Shown in pieces: positions 37,233 to 45,734 of a stretch of DNA of 64,000 nucleotides. The translations under genes were made by a program, and so were the position numbers. The DNA lies in contig NZ_RCWH01000004.1 in assembly GCF_003668635.1 (NCBI RefSeq), positions 248,001-312,000 of the forward strand, in the 5' to 3' direction. Each line of letters begins with the position of its first letter. Position 1 is the first letter of the stretch. This stretch comes from Planomicrobium sp. Y74. Lineage in GTDB: Bacteria > Bacillota > Bacilli > Bacillales_A > Planococcaceae. The notes below the pieces were generated by a model that searched no databases, was not told the DNA's origin, and worked only from the letters and a program-made list of their open reading frames with translations.

Positions 37233-37667
37233 TTATTGCCATAGAGTTGGTTTATCCACCATGAACCAAAGCATCAGCAATAACAGCAATATGTAAATCC
37301 AAAGTGAGTGTTTCAGCTTTTGGGCCAATGCGGGTTGATCCGCTTCCGGTTCAGCGAACTTTTTCAGCACGGGCGAAAAAGCGCGCGCAAGGAAAAATAC
37401 CGAAGAAAACATCACTGCGAGCGTCATCAGAATCCACGGGGCATGCCAGGGTCAAGGACCCTGCCAGATCAGCAGCACACCCGTTGCAACCAATACATGT
37501 CCTGCATGCATCACCAGCCGGGTAGCGGAACGGAACGTCGCAATCAGGCCGGATAAGGATTGCGTATCTGCTTCTCTGATCCGTTTGACCAGTGGCACCA
37601 GTACAAAAAACGGTCCGATTGATAATGCCGCGCTTAATATATGAGCATACAAGATCACCGTATACAT
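37233..37667 (-). pseudogene. Small four-helix membrane protein interrupted by an in-frame TGA
   Basis: From MYTVILYAHILSAALSIGPFFVL the frame is open to IWQGP, then TGA (37454-37452), then open again in the same frame (PWHAPWILMTLAVMF...) to a stop at 37233, giving about 144 codons. The protein would have four membrane helices, like DUF2269-type proteins. A one-base change (for example TGG to TGA) explains the break. GATGGAGAG precedes the ATG. Re-initiation at the ATG at 37427 is possible. Confidence 0.7.
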
Positions 37668-37743
37668 CTCTCCATCTTCCGCCTTCCTTGAGCTTTGGCT
37701 TCATTATAATAGAGAGCGTTTCAGAGCAGTAGGCTTTGGGACA

Positions 37744-37775
37744 GTAAAAATCCTGCCTTTAATGAATAAGGCAGG
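37744..37775 (-). terminator. Intrinsic terminator of the first SleB-like gene
   Basis: Minus-strand AGTCCTGCCTTA/TAAAGGCAGGATTTTT stem-loop. Confidence 0.8.
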
Positions 37776-37784
37776 ACTGTTCAC

Positions 37785-38408
37785 TTATTTGGCAAAAACG
37801 TGCTTGCCTATTTTCGCTATGACTGTCCGGGAAAAGATCCAGCTGTCCGTTACACCGCTCGGGTTATAGTAATAAGTCGCACCATAACTTGGATCCCAGC
37901 CTTTTACCGCATCTTTCACAGCCTGGTAAGATGAGCCGTCCGGCACAAGATAATACTGTTTGTCATTGACTGCCGTAAAGGCATTTCGCTGAAAGACTAC
38001 ACTTTCGATAGAATCCGGGAAAAGGGAAGATTGCTTACGATTTAAGATGACTGCTGCGACTGCAACTTGTCCCACATATTTTTCACCGCGCGCTTCACCG
38101 TGGACTACGCGCGCCATAATTTCTGTTTCCGCCATTCTGCTTTGTGTTAACGGCCCATAATAACCTGTTGCCGGAACACTAAAATCCTTCTGATAATCGA
38201 TTAACGCGTTTTTTGTAATTTCACCGAAATAACCGGTCGGCACCACGTGGAAATAGCCAAGTTTCTGCAAATCCCTTTGCAGGGCGGTTACTTCCTCCCC
38301 TGCCATTCCGGTATGGAGATCCGGAAAATGAGCTTTCGTTTCTGTTTGAGAAAAACTTAAAAATGCGAATACCATTGCTGTGAACAAAAATGCTTTTACA
38401 AATTTCAT
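37785..38408 (-). CDS. SleB-like cell wall hydrolase, copy 1
   Basis: 207 aa. Signal peptide about 1-25, peptidoglycan-binding domain (about 33-88; LQRDLQKLGYF...TGYFGEITKNALIDYQ), then a SleB/hydrolase-2 domain with MARVVHGEARGE (catalytic Glu) and ending TDSWIFSRTVIAKIGKHVFA. The family includes the spore cortex lytic transglycosylase SleB. It is a close paralogue of the product of 39113-39739. Start at 38408 after GAAGGGAG. Confidence 0.9.
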   Translation of the reverse strand: MKFVKAFLFTAMVFAFLSFSQTETKAHFPDLHTGMAGEEVTALQRDLQKLGYFHVVPTGYFGEITKNALIDYQKDFSVPATGYYGPLTQSRMAETEIMARVVHGEARGEKYVGQVAVAAVILNRKQSSLFPDSIESVVFQRNAFTAVNDKQYYLVPDGSSYQAVKDAVKGWDPSYGATYYYNPSGVTDSWIFSRTVIAKIGKHVFAK

Positions 38409-38675
38409 TTTTTCTCTCCCTTCATTCAATAAACTATATTTTTATTCTAATCAGTATAAATTCAAAACTTGGTTTTATGTATCCAACAGACCTCCTTGAT
38501 TTGTTGGACAAAAAAGTACGAAAGGCTGGTTTACATAAACAAATGGAATTTCAATACTTTTCAAGGGCTCCATAATGACCATATCGTATGTCTTATCTCA
38601 GTAAAAAGGAATCAAGGACCTTTAAGGCGAATAAGGGTTGTAGAGAATAAAGAAGCGTTGAAGGAGGCTCCAGCT

Positions 38676-39047
38676 ATGTTCATCCGCCAGCCATTCGATA
38701 AGTTTCTTGAAATGGAATACGAACGAACAACAGAAAACAGTGTAAAGGTGACTTTGCCAATCAAAGAGTTGTATATCGACAGCGCCGGACTTATACACGG
38801 CGGCATCATTTCCACGCTTGCCGAAGTCGCTTTATGTAATACGGTCGCTCCTGATGAACAAGGACGGCAGCAGGCAGTGACCGTCGATTTGAATGTGACA
38901 TTCCTGAAAAGCAGCAAATCTTCAGTACTGACTGCCCGCGCATTTGCTGTAAAAGAAGGACGCAATCTGATTCATGCCGACTGCCTGATCTATGATGATG
39001 AAGACCATGTCATCACAAAAGCAAAAGCCGTTCTCTTCAATAAATGA
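38676..39047 (+). CDS. PaaI-type hotdog thioesterase
   Basis: 123 aa with AGLIHGGIISTLAEVALCN, the hotdog active-site helix, and TVDLNVTFLKSS. Acyl-CoA thioesterase of unknown substrate. Start at 38676 is set by AAGGAGG; 69 upstream codons are open without support. It lies divergently between two SleB-like hydrolase genes. Confidence 0.82.
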   Translation: MFIRQPFDKFLEMEYERTTENSVKVTLPIKELYIDSAGLIHGGIISTLAEVALCNTVAPDEQGRQQAVTVDLNVTFLKSSKSSVLTARAFAVKEGRNLIHADCLIYDDEDHVITKAKAVLFNK

Positions 39048-39053
39048 TGGATT

Positions 39054-39083
39054 AAAAAAGACCACTTCCCGGTGGCCTTTTGT
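39054..39083 (+). terminator. Intrinsic terminator of the hotdog gene
   Basis: AAAAGACCAC/GGTGGCCTTTTG stem-loop. Confidence 0.7.
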
Positions 39084-39112
39084 GTTCCATATGAATTGTT
39101 GGCTGCATGTGT

Positions 39113-39739
39113 TTACTCCGCAAAGAAATGACGGCCAATCTGGGTGAGGACCGTCCGTGAAAATATCCAGTCGTCGGTGACCCCTGCTGGATTGTAATAG
39201 AAAACCGCCCCCATGGTCGGGTCAGCTCCATCCATCGCTTCTTTTACTGCATCATAAGCGCTTCTGTTCGGCGTCAATAAATATTGATCATCAATCACAG
39301 CAGTGAAGGCATTGCGCTGAAAAATGACTTCTTCGGTACTATCCGGAAAATCCGGTGATTCGATGCGGTTCAATACCACAGCCGCTACCCCTACTTTACC
39401 GATAAAGCTTTCTCCTCGGGCTTCCCCGTGAACAATCTTTGCCATCATTTCAACATTTTCGAGTTTCATCTGCGTCATCGGTCCAACGATGCCTGTAGTA
39501 GGCAGTCCATAGTCCTCCTGGAATCTTGTGACCGCGTTGCTTGTAATGAAATTAAAATATCCCGTTACGTCTTCATCATAATAACCCATTCGTGCCAACT
39601 GCTCCCGAATTTCTTCCCCGTTATCCACTCCCGGCCCTGAAATTCTATGTTGAGCCGCTTGCGCTTCCGCTAATGGCAAACATAAAAAAACAACGGCCAG
39701 AACCGCTCCACCAAATATGTTTTGATTCAAAATTTTCAT
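39113..39739 (-). CDS. SleB-like cell wall hydrolase, copy 2
   Basis: 208 aa. Signal peptide ending AEAQAAQ, peptidoglycan-binding domain (REQLARMGYYDEDVTGYFNFITSNAVTRFQ), then SleB domain MAKIVHGEARGESFIGKVGVAAVVLNR. Paralogue of the copy at 37785-38408; both end W-I-F-S-R-T. Start at 39739 after GGAGAG. Such enzymes also occur in non-sporulating Planococcaceae, so they need not indicate spores. Confidence 0.9.
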   Translation of the reverse strand: MKILNQNIFGGAVLAVVFLCLPLAEAQAAQHRISGPGVDNGEEIREQLARMGYYDEDVTGYFNFITSNAVTRFQEDYGLPTTGIVGPMTQMKLENVEMMAKIVHGEARGESFIGKVGVAAVVLNRIESPDFPDSTEEVIFQRNAFTAVIDDQYLLTPNRSAYDAVKEAMDGADPTMGAVFYYNPAGVTDDWIFSRTVLTQIGRHFFAE

Positions 39740-39906
39740 AGTTTCTCTCCATTCTAAAAAACTTTCCTGCCTGTAAAAATGCACACGGATAGTTTTGTCC
39801 TCTAGATAGAAATTCCCTATGAAAATAGATCTAAACATTTTATTTTTAATTCGAGGGAAATTACTTGCTGCTTACAGCAAGGATTTCTCTTTTGATGATA
39901 AGGCTT

Positions 39907-40443
39907 TTACTTTGAAATATAATGCAATTGTGCGAATTCCCCATACCGTTTAACATCCTCCAGCTTGTATTCGGTCATCAGATTGGACTTCTTAAACAAG
40001 GGGATTCCACTGCCGATTACAACAGGCGCGATTGAAATGATAAATTCATCTATCAAACCGGCATCCATAAAACCGGCCAACAATTCCGATCCGCCGATGA
40101 CCCATATATTTTTACCTGGGGTGCTTTTAAGCTTATCCGCAAAAGCCGGTATGTCCATGTCTGTAAATTCGATGTCACTCGCAGGACTGCCTTCTTTTAC
40201 GGACTTGGAATAAATATAGGATTTGAGCCCCTCATAAGGATACTCCCCCTTTTCCATTTCCATTACCCAGTCATATGTTCTTCTTCCCATAACAACAGTA
40301 TCAATTGTCTCCATAAAATCCGCATACCCGGCATCACCCTCGCCTTCGACTTTGAAGAGCCAGTCAAGGGAATCATCTTCTGTTGCTATATAGCCATCCA
40401 GACTTTCGGCTATATAACAGACAATTTTTCGTTCAGTATCCAT
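39907..40443 (-). CDS. RibD C-terminal/DHFR-like reductase (YyaP/YwjB type)
   Basis: 178 aa with IVCYIAESLDGYIATEDDSLDWL, MGRRTYDWVM and NIWVIGGSELLAGFMDAGLIDE, the DHFR-like fold of the RibD C-terminal family. It lacks the deaminase domain; substrate unknown. GGAGGCG precedes the ATG. Confidence 0.85.
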   Translation of the reverse strand: MDTERKIVCYIAESLDGYIATEDDSLDWLFKVEGEGDAGYADFMETIDTVVMGRRTYDWVMEMEKGEYPYEGLKSYIYSKSVKEGSPASDIEFTDMDIPAFADKLKSTPGKNIWVIGGSELLAGFMDAGLIDEFIISIAPVVIGSGIPLFKKSNLMTEYKLEDVKRYGEFAQLHYISK

Positions 40444-40511
40444 TTTTCAACGCCTCCTGATTTTGAAAGCTGCCGGCTTAACCGCTTACGGCCCCATATG
40501 CTTTTTGCTGC

Positions 40512-40799
40512 TTATTTATTTGCTTTTAAATTTTCAATTTCCCGGTGCGTCTGCGGAAAGCCATTGGCCTGCCACTCTGAACGGTAAGCAGCATCCAATT
40601 GCGTCAGCCCTTTTTCCGCATCATCATATTTGGCATTTACACTTTCTTCACGGTCTACCGTAACACTGTTTCGCATATCATTGTCTTCATAAACCCAAAC
40701 TCTTTTCCCATTCTTTTTCCGTATATTATTAAAGAGGAGGATGCCACCGGCAAAAGCGGTGCCGGCAAAAACCATTTTGTTGATACTTTGCTTTCTCAT
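40512..40799 (-). CDS. Small protein with one N-terminal membrane segment, unknown
   Basis: 95 aa: positively charged start, one weak hydrophobic segment (about 8-25, KMVFAGTAFAGGILLFNNI), then a charged helical tail with QANGFPQTHREIENL. GGAGGGATTAC precedes the ATG. Family not recognised. Confidence 0.65.
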   Translation of the reverse strand: MRKQSINKMVFAGTAFAGGILLFNNIRKKNGKRVWVYEDNDMRNSVTVDREESVNAKYDDAEKGLTQLDAAYRSEWQANGFPQTHREIENLKANK

Positions 40800-40948
40800 T
40801 GTAATCCCTCCATATCAGTCTAACATAGTAATGTGTATTTTCCCTTTTCCCCAAATATTAACCATGTCAGTTCTGTAACACACCGCTTAGACTTAGTACG
40901 AGCTATTTGATACAGTAAGTTAAATTCATTTTATTGGAGGCATAGCCG

Positions 40949-41446
40949 ATGAAAAAAATTGTAATTTTATCTGATACTCACATACCTGCAAGAGCAAAAA
41001 AGCTCCCCAAAATTCTTTTAAATGCTTGTGAAGAAGCCGATTTAATCTTACATGCCGGCGACTGGCAAAACCTCGATGTATTTTTCGAACTCTCTGCTTA
41101 CGCTGAAACTATAGGAGTAGCCGGAAATGTTGATCCGTGGGAAGTAATCGACCGCTTCGGCAAGAAGAAAATCCTTACGGTGGAAAATCTGAAAATAGGA
41201 ATCGTTCACGGAGACGGCACAAGTAAAACTACAGAACAGCGCGCTCTCGAAACGTTTATTGATGAAGGAGTTGATTTGATCGTCTTTGGCCACTCCCATA
41301 TCCCGATAACGAAAGTAATAAATGGAGTAACACTGTTCAATCCGGGCTCTCCAACTGACAAGCGCCGGCAGCAGCAATACTCCTTTGGCATCCTTGAAAT
41401 CGGGGAAGAATGGAATCTGCGGCACGTTTTCTTTGATAAAGAATAA
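40949..41446 (+). CDS. YfcE/MJ0936-type metallophosphoesterase
   Basis: 165 aa with the calcineurin-like metal motifs: LSDTHIP near the start, LILHAGDW, GNVD, VHGD and FGHSHIP. Predicted phosphodiesterase; small members of this family act on bis(p-nitrophenyl) phosphate in vitro, natural substrate unclear. TTGGAGG precedes the ATG. Confidence 0.87.
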   Translation: MKKIVILSDTHIPARAKKLPKILLNACEEADLILHAGDWQNLDVFFELSAYAETIGVAGNVDPWEVIDRFGKKKILTVENLKIGIVHGDGTSKTTEQRALETFIDEGVDLIVFGHSHIPITKVINGVTLFNPGSPTDKRRQQQYSFGILEIGEEWNLRHVFFDKE

Positions 41447-41457
41447 AACTTCAAACA

Positions 41458-41494
41458 CAAAAACCGGATCTCTTTTATTAGGGATCCGGTTTTC
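41458..41494 (+). terminator. Intrinsic terminator of the phosphodiesterase gene
   Basis: AAACCGGATC/GATCCGGTTTT stem. Repeat B copy 2 starts on the next base. Confidence 0.9.
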
Positions 41495-41580
41495 CAGGCT
41501 GTCGAGAAACATCAACTTCTTCAATCATTTCGCTGCATATCTTTTAATGTCTCGAAGCTAGCGCAGTGATGCAGAGACAG
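41495..41580 (+). repeat. Repeat B, copy 2
   Basis: 86 bp, three differences from 32017-32102. It again begins directly after a terminator T-tract. The first bases CAGGCTGTCGAGAAA are an imperfect inverted match to TTTCTCAACAAGCTG at about 41705-41719, so the region 41495-41719 may be one element. Confidence 0.88.
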
Positions 41581-41589
41581 GAGCACGAA

Positions 41590-41692
41590 GAAAAACAGTG
41601 CTCCTGCAGTGCTACGCACTTCGTCGCAAAGGCGTTATCCTCGCAGGTGTCGGTTAATGCCTTCGAAGCTGTTTTGCGCAATATCGATTACT
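41590..41692 (-). repeat. Repeat C, copy 2 (one end only) with inverted D core
   Basis: Read on the minus strand it starts GATATTGCGCAAAACAGC and continues like 50542-50626 into TTTGCGACGAAG and a D core ending CTGCAGGAGCA (41599-41632). The other terminal repeat is missing. Confidence 0.75.
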
Positions 41693-41719
41693 TGCCTTTA
41701 TCTTTTTCTCAACAAGCTG

Positions 41720-41756
41720 AAAAACCGGACCACTTTAATTAGAGGTCCGGTTTTCT
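41720..41756 (-). terminator. Intrinsic terminator of the PH-domain gene
   Basis: AAAACCGGACC/GGTCCGGTTTT stem. It is very similar to the terminator at 41458-41494 on the other side of the repeats, as if duplicated. Confidence 0.8.
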
Positions 41757-41785
41757 TAATAATGTACACTTTCTCAGCGCTTGTA

Positions 41786-42178
41786 TTATTTCTTTGAACT
41801 CTCAATTGTTGGAAGCTCATCTTGTGAATTTTCACCATGCGCTTTCAGAAAGCTCAGAAATTCCTTAGGCGCTCCGCGCGAAATAAAAGACATCTCCATA
41901 TAACCTCCATCAACCAGGTTAATAGTCATATTTACAGTGCCGTTTAAATCAGCTTCCACGTCTTTAACTTCTTTTAGCGGAATTTCCATTATGTATGAGT
42001 CTTCTCCACTTCCACCACTTTTAAAAATCAATATTTCCTTGCTGGCTGCAAGCAAGCCTTTGAATCCATCAACCTTATCAGAGCGGCTCGTATGGAAAAT
42101 GCCAAAAATCCAATATTCAATTGAAGCGTCAGGCTTAAGTTCTTTTAACTCTTTGAGCATTTTTGCCGGATGTGCCAT
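41786..42178 (-). CDS. YokE-like PH-domain protein
   Basis: 130 aa: helix MLKELKELKPDASIEYWIFGIF, then a beta-rich half LLAASKEILIFKSGG...YIMEIPLKEVKDVEADLNG typical of bacterial PH domains, ending in a helix. Cytoplasmic; function unknown. AAACGGAGGCG precedes the ATG. Confidence 0.75.
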   Translation of the reverse strand: MAHPAKMLKELKELKPDASIEYWIFGIFHTSRSDKVDGFKGLLAASKEILIFKSGGSGEDSYIMEIPLKEVKDVEADLNGTVNMTINLVDGGYMEMSFISRGAPKEFLSFLKAHGENSQDELPTIESSKK

Positions 42179-42339
42179 ACAAACGCCTCCGTTTATTGTA
42201 ATTACCTATATTATACAGTCAGTAAGCCTTTATAATTGTTTTATTTCTGTTACAAATGTTTCATTCTTACTAATTTGAGGTTCGGTCATTTTGGATTCAG
42301 GGTATTGAAGAGAAAATATCATGTGAGGAGAGGTTCCTT

Positions 42340-43542
42340 ATGCCAATACGACTGGAAGTGGAATTGCTGGAACAAACTGATACCTCTATTTTTTTCATCT
42401 GGACTAATACCGGTGGAACCTGCCGGATTGAACGGGATGGAAAAGTAATTTATAAAGGAACAGAAAACTCTTTCAAAGATGAAGGGCTGACACCAGGAGA
42501 GTTGTACATTTATACGATTGAAAGACTGGATCTTGAAGGACGAGTCATCGACCGGATTAAATTGCAGACAGGCACCGAAAATTACCTTGATGATTTCGTT
42601 AATCAGCTTCAGCAAATTACAGTAAGCACAATTGTCTCCGATTCAAAAGTCGCGATTGCATGGGGTGCAATTGAAGGAATTACAAGCTTTGAGATATACC
42701 GCAACGGCGAGTTGCTGGCCACCACAGAAAAAAACCAGTTTACTGATCTACAAGCCGACAGAAAGAAAGCCTATACTTATTGGATACAAGCCAAACGCCC
42801 GCTTGAAAGATCTGAAGAAAATAAGAAACACAGGAAATCCCTGCTGGCAACATTTTTTGGCGCTGTCAATATCAGATCGTCCCAGGAAAAAGCGGCGATG
42901 GAAGAATTTTGGATCATTAAACGCGTCGCGAGCCGGGAACAGCTGCTGGCTGAACAGCCGACCCAAAAAGACCATATCCAGCAGCCGGAATGGCAGCTGC
43001 GTTATTTGACATTCCTGGGAGAAGAAATTCTCCCCAACCCAAATCCATTATCATTGAACCGTTTTTTCAAGGGAGACGGACGCAGCTTCGATCCAGAGTC
43101 GAAAGAATACAGAACCCGCGTCGACTTGAATGTCCGCTTTACAAAGGACGGTGCATTAGTCGATTGTGCCAAAGATGTCGGAACGACCATTGCCTATAAT
43201 TGGCGCAAAAAATTCCGTAAAGCGGATGTTGCTTCTTCGGACGGTATTGAATTAAAAGAAATAAAAGAGGATCACCATAAAATAGCAATTGATCTGAAGC
43301 ATTCCGTCGGCAACCCGTTGGTGGCCTCACCGGACATCGATTACCATATTGCTGCAAACTTTTACAGAATCGGGGTCTATGACATTATCGGCAACCATGA
43401 TCAGGCGCCCAACCACGAGGTTTATCTCAAGACCGGGCGCAATGCTGACTGGGGCCAAATCCATGAAGCCGAAGACAAAGGTTTGTCCTGGATGGCCGGC
43501 CCAATCGCCAGCCAGTATTGGCGGATCAGTAATTTTGAATAA
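42340..43542 (+). CDS. Fn3-like domains plus DUF3238 protein
   Basis: 400 aa, no signal peptide. Two fibronectin-III-like beta domains (about 1-75 and 85-150; SFEIYRNGELLATTEKNQFTD) followed by a C-terminal region about 210-400 matching DUF3238 as remembered (RYLTFLGEEILPNPNPLSLNRFFKGDGRSF, WGQIHEAEDKGLSWMAGPIASQYWR). Function unknown, possibly secreted by a non-classical route. GAGGAGAGG precedes the ATG. The TAA stop overlaps the repeat array. Confidence 0.78.
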   Translation: MPIRLEVELLEQTDTSIFFIWTNTGGTCRIERDGKVIYKGTENSFKDEGLTPGELYIYTIERLDLEGRVIDRIKLQTGTENYLDDFVNQLQQITVSTIVSDSKVAIAWGAIEGITSFEIYRNGELLATTEKNQFTDLQADRKKAYTYWIQAKRPLERSEENKKHRKSLLATFFGAVNIRSSQEKAAMEEFWIIKRVASREQLLAEQPTQKDHIQQPEWQLRYLTFLGEEILPNPNPLSLNRFFKGDGRSFDPESKEYRTRVDLNVRFTKDGALVDCAKDVGTTIAYNWRKKFRKADVASSDGIELKEIKEDHHKIAIDLKHSVGNPLVASPDIDYHIAANFYRIGVYDIIGNHDQAPNHEVYLKTGRNADWGQIHEAEDKGLSWMAGPIASQYWRISNFE

Positions 43543-44133
43543 GAAAAGCGACTGCGCCCGTTAAGCTCTGACAGGCATAAGACAGACCAATCGAAGTGGC
43601 CTTGGCCGCGCAGTTGGGTTGGCTTATGACCCGAAGAGCTGGGCCACAGGAGTCTGGACAATAGAAAAGCGGAAACGGCCGCTCAGCTCCGACAAGCGTA
43701 AGACGCTTCGGCGAAGCGGCATGTTCTCAGCCGCACAGCCAAAGTGGCTTACGACTCGAGGAGCTGGCCGTTGGAGTCTGGACACAGAAAAGCGGAAACG
43801 GCCGCTCAGCTCCGACAAGCGTAAGACGCTTTGGCGAAGCGGCATGTTCTCAGCCGCACAGCCAAAGTGGCTTACGACTCGAGGAGCTGGCCGTTGGAGT
43901 CTGGACACAGAAAAGCGACTGTGAAGAGATGCCCCAAGATTTATGGGCCCATCTCTTTGCGACGAAGCCAGCGCAGCGATGCAATACACTTTCATGTCTC
44001 GAAGCTAGCGTCAGCGATGCAGAGACAGGAGCAGCTTTTATCCTACGGCAGTTGGGCTGGCTTATGACCCGAAGAGCTGGGCCGCAGGAGTCTGGACACT
44101 CGAAAAGCGGAAATGCCCGTTGGAGACCGGACA
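43542..44133 (+). repeat. Array of five repeat A units (copy 4 locus)
   Basis: Unit 1 43542-43660; unit 2 43663-43784; unit 3 43786-43907; unit 4 43909-44098, which has D hairpin, D core and repeat-B-like TGTCTC...GAGACA inserted; unit 5 44102-44133, truncated. Units 2 and 3 are 121/122 identical with a 123-bp period; their single difference changes CTTCGGC/GCCAAAG (one mismatch) to CTTTGGC/GCCAAAG (fully paired). Same sense as the DUF3238 gene, whose stop overlaps unit 1. Convergent DCC gene follows. Confidence 0.9.
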
Positions 44134-44135
44134 CA

Positions 44136-44184
44136 GAAAAAGCCTGCACCGGAAAAGCAATTGCTTTTCTGTGCAGGCTCTTTA
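44136..44184 (-). terminator. Intrinsic terminator of the DCC gene
   Basis: AAAGCCTGCACCGGAAAAG/CTTTTCTGTGCAGGCT long stem-loop with A/T flanks; may serve both strands. Confidence 0.85.
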
Positions 44185-44187
44185 TTT

Positions 44188-44586
44188 CTACTTGTCCAAA
44201 AATCGTTTGCGTATATGGGGCGGCGGCAACATACAGCTGTTCAGTTTACCGAATACTTTATACCGGTTATTGGCAATGACGTCATAAGCGCCGTCACGAA
44301 TTGCTGCTGGAAACGGGCGCAGATGGTATGCCAATTTCCATAAGCCGGTCAAATGATGTGAAATTCGGAGTGCCCCTTCAGACTTAACATAGGCTTTCCC
44401 ATCTTCTATAAGTACAAGGCTATCGACATCTTCCGGAATATTATGTTCACGCGCCAGCTTTTCACCAATTTCACTTTGCAGCGATGCAAATTGGAAATAG
44501 CCTGCCGGATCGTGATTAATGATGAATTGGACACTCGAATCGCAAAAATTGCAATCGCCGTCAAACAGCACTATTGCATGATCCAT
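44188..44586 (-). CDS. DCC-family thiol-disulfide oxidoreductase (YuxK-like)
   Basis: 132 aa with the DGDCNFCDSSVQF motif (DxxCxxC) near residue 9 that names the DUF393/DCC family, thioredoxin-like fold, ending NRYKVFGKLNSCMLPP. Predicted redox protein of unknown partner. GAGGAGGAAAATAC precedes the ATG. Confidence 0.88.
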   Translation of the reverse strand: MDHAIVLFDGDCNFCDSSVQFIINHDPAGYFQFASLQSEIGEKLAREHNIPEDVDSLVLIEDGKAYVKSEGALRISHHLTGLWKLAYHLRPFPAAIRDGAYDVIANNRYKVFGKLNSCMLPPPHIRKRFLDK

Positions 44587-44652
44587 TGTATTTTCCTCCT
44601 CTGCAAAAACGTCTTAACCCTATAAATAGCCTATCTCGTTTCATCCTAAACC

Positions 44653-45003
44653 CTACCCGGCTGCTACAGTTCCCTGATGGAAAAATAACTTCCATCCGTT
44701 TTCCCGTTTTTTCCAGACAGAACTGCGGTTGGTGTTTTTACCGGTTGTTTTATTTCCGATGCGATACGTCGTCAGAAACGCCTCTTCGCCCAGTTGATGT
44801 ATTTTAAACTCAGAAAGCTCCATATGGTCCGGACTTAATGGATGGTCACCATCGTATTCCCACCTCTGGATTATCCCACCGCCGCTGCCAAATTCATAAA
44901 ACTCATCATCCAACACTTCCGCCAACTTCACTCTGGAGGTTCGCACATCCGGCGAAATATGCCGGCATTCCAATTCGTAAATTTCACGTTCCAAATCATT
45001 CAT
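44653..45003 (-). CDS. SnoaL/DUF4440-like NTF2-fold protein
   Basis: 116 aa: LEREIYELECRHISPDVRTSRVKLAEVLDDEFYEFGSGG and the closing SSVWKKRENGWKLFFHQGT are typical of DUF4440/NTF2-like proteins. Function unknown. GGGGGATAC precedes the ATG. Confidence 0.75.
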   Translation of the reverse strand: MNDLEREIYELECRHISPDVRTSRVKLAEVLDDEFYEFGSGGGIIQRWEYDGDHPLSPDHMELSEFKIHQLGEEAFLTTYRIGNKTTGKNTNRSSVWKKRENGWKLFFHQGTVAAG

Positions 45004-45085
45004 CCAGTATCCCCCCTGTTATATTTCCCGGGAAATATCTAATTCCCTTATATAAATAAACAATACCCTTTATTGACGGAATAAG

Positions 45086-45120
45086 AAATGCTCCGGTCAT
45101 ATTTGACCGGAGCATTTTTT
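45086..45120 (-). terminator. Intrinsic terminator of the YteA-like gene
   Basis: AAATGCTCCGGTCA/TGACCGGAGCATTT stem with flanking tracts. Confidence 0.88.
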
Positions 45121-45667
45121 ATTCTTTATCATTTTCATTTTCACCATCGTAAAAGTCGCCCATTTGTTCATCGTCACCCGGCTGATCCTGTGGTCCATCA
45201 GAGGAACCGAAATCTTCTACGTCTTCAAAGCTGTTATTGAAGTCGCGAACTCTGCCGTCCTCTTTTTCGACCGGTTGTTCAGTTGATCCTTGCAGCACTT
45301 CCTCCTCGACAGGTCGGCTTTCCAGATCAGGTTCTTCATCCGCGTGGTCAATGCAGGTTAATGCAGTAGGCAGGGCTTCCATTCGCTCAAAAGGTATTTC
45401 TTTTCCACAAACAGCACATTTGCCGTAAGTTCCTTCTTCCATCGCTGCAAGGGCAGCTTTGATGTCGTCTATTTCCTCTTCTTTAAACTGCGTCAATGCC
45501 ATCCCTCTTTCCTGGTCAAAGAGGTCCGTCGCATTATCCGCTGGATGATTGTCATAATTAGAAAGTTCTGTTCTTTCAAACTCCTCTGTATGCTCTACGC
45601 GATCTTCCAAATCCTCTAATTGGTCAGTCAATTGTTTCTTTAATTGTTCCATTTGTTGGTCAGTCAT
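45119..45667 (-). CDS. YteA-type TraR/DksA zinc-finger protein
   Basis: 182 aa. N-terminal coiled coil (about 4-40), NYDNHPADNATDLFDQERG, then the C4-type finger CAVCGKEIPFERMEALPTALTCIDHA, with the second pair as Cys-x2-His, as usual in YteA. The C-terminal third is very acidic. A DksA-like transcription role is inferred. GAGGAATC precedes the ATG. Confidence 0.87.
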   Translation of the reverse strand: MTDQQMEQLKKQLTDQLEDLEDRVEHTEEFERTELSNYDNHPADNATDLFDQERGMALTQFKEEEIDDIKAALAAMEEGTYGKCAVCGKEIPFERMEALPTALTCIDHADEEPDLESRPVEEEVLQGSTEQPVEKEDGRVRDFNNSFEDVEDFGSSDGPQDQPGDDEQMGDFYDGENENDKE

Positions 45668-45734
45668 GCCGATTCCTCCTCAAAAACTACTTGTTCTGTA
45701 TATTTCCTAATTGAGAGAAATCAAACCTGTCCAC

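Noticed and set aside
37452-37454. Selenocysteine or programmed read-through at the internal TGA
   Set aside because: No SECIS-like hairpin or selenoprotein context was seen; a plain nonsense mutation is simpler.
43619-43995. Open frames on both strands with repeating peptides in the repeat array
   Set aside because: The repetition comes from the DNA repeat units; no ribosome binding sites, and the same frames recur in other repeat copies.
43542-44133. CRISPR array
   Set aside because: Units are about 120 bp, contiguous and self-complementary, without short direct repeats and unique spacers; no cas genes.
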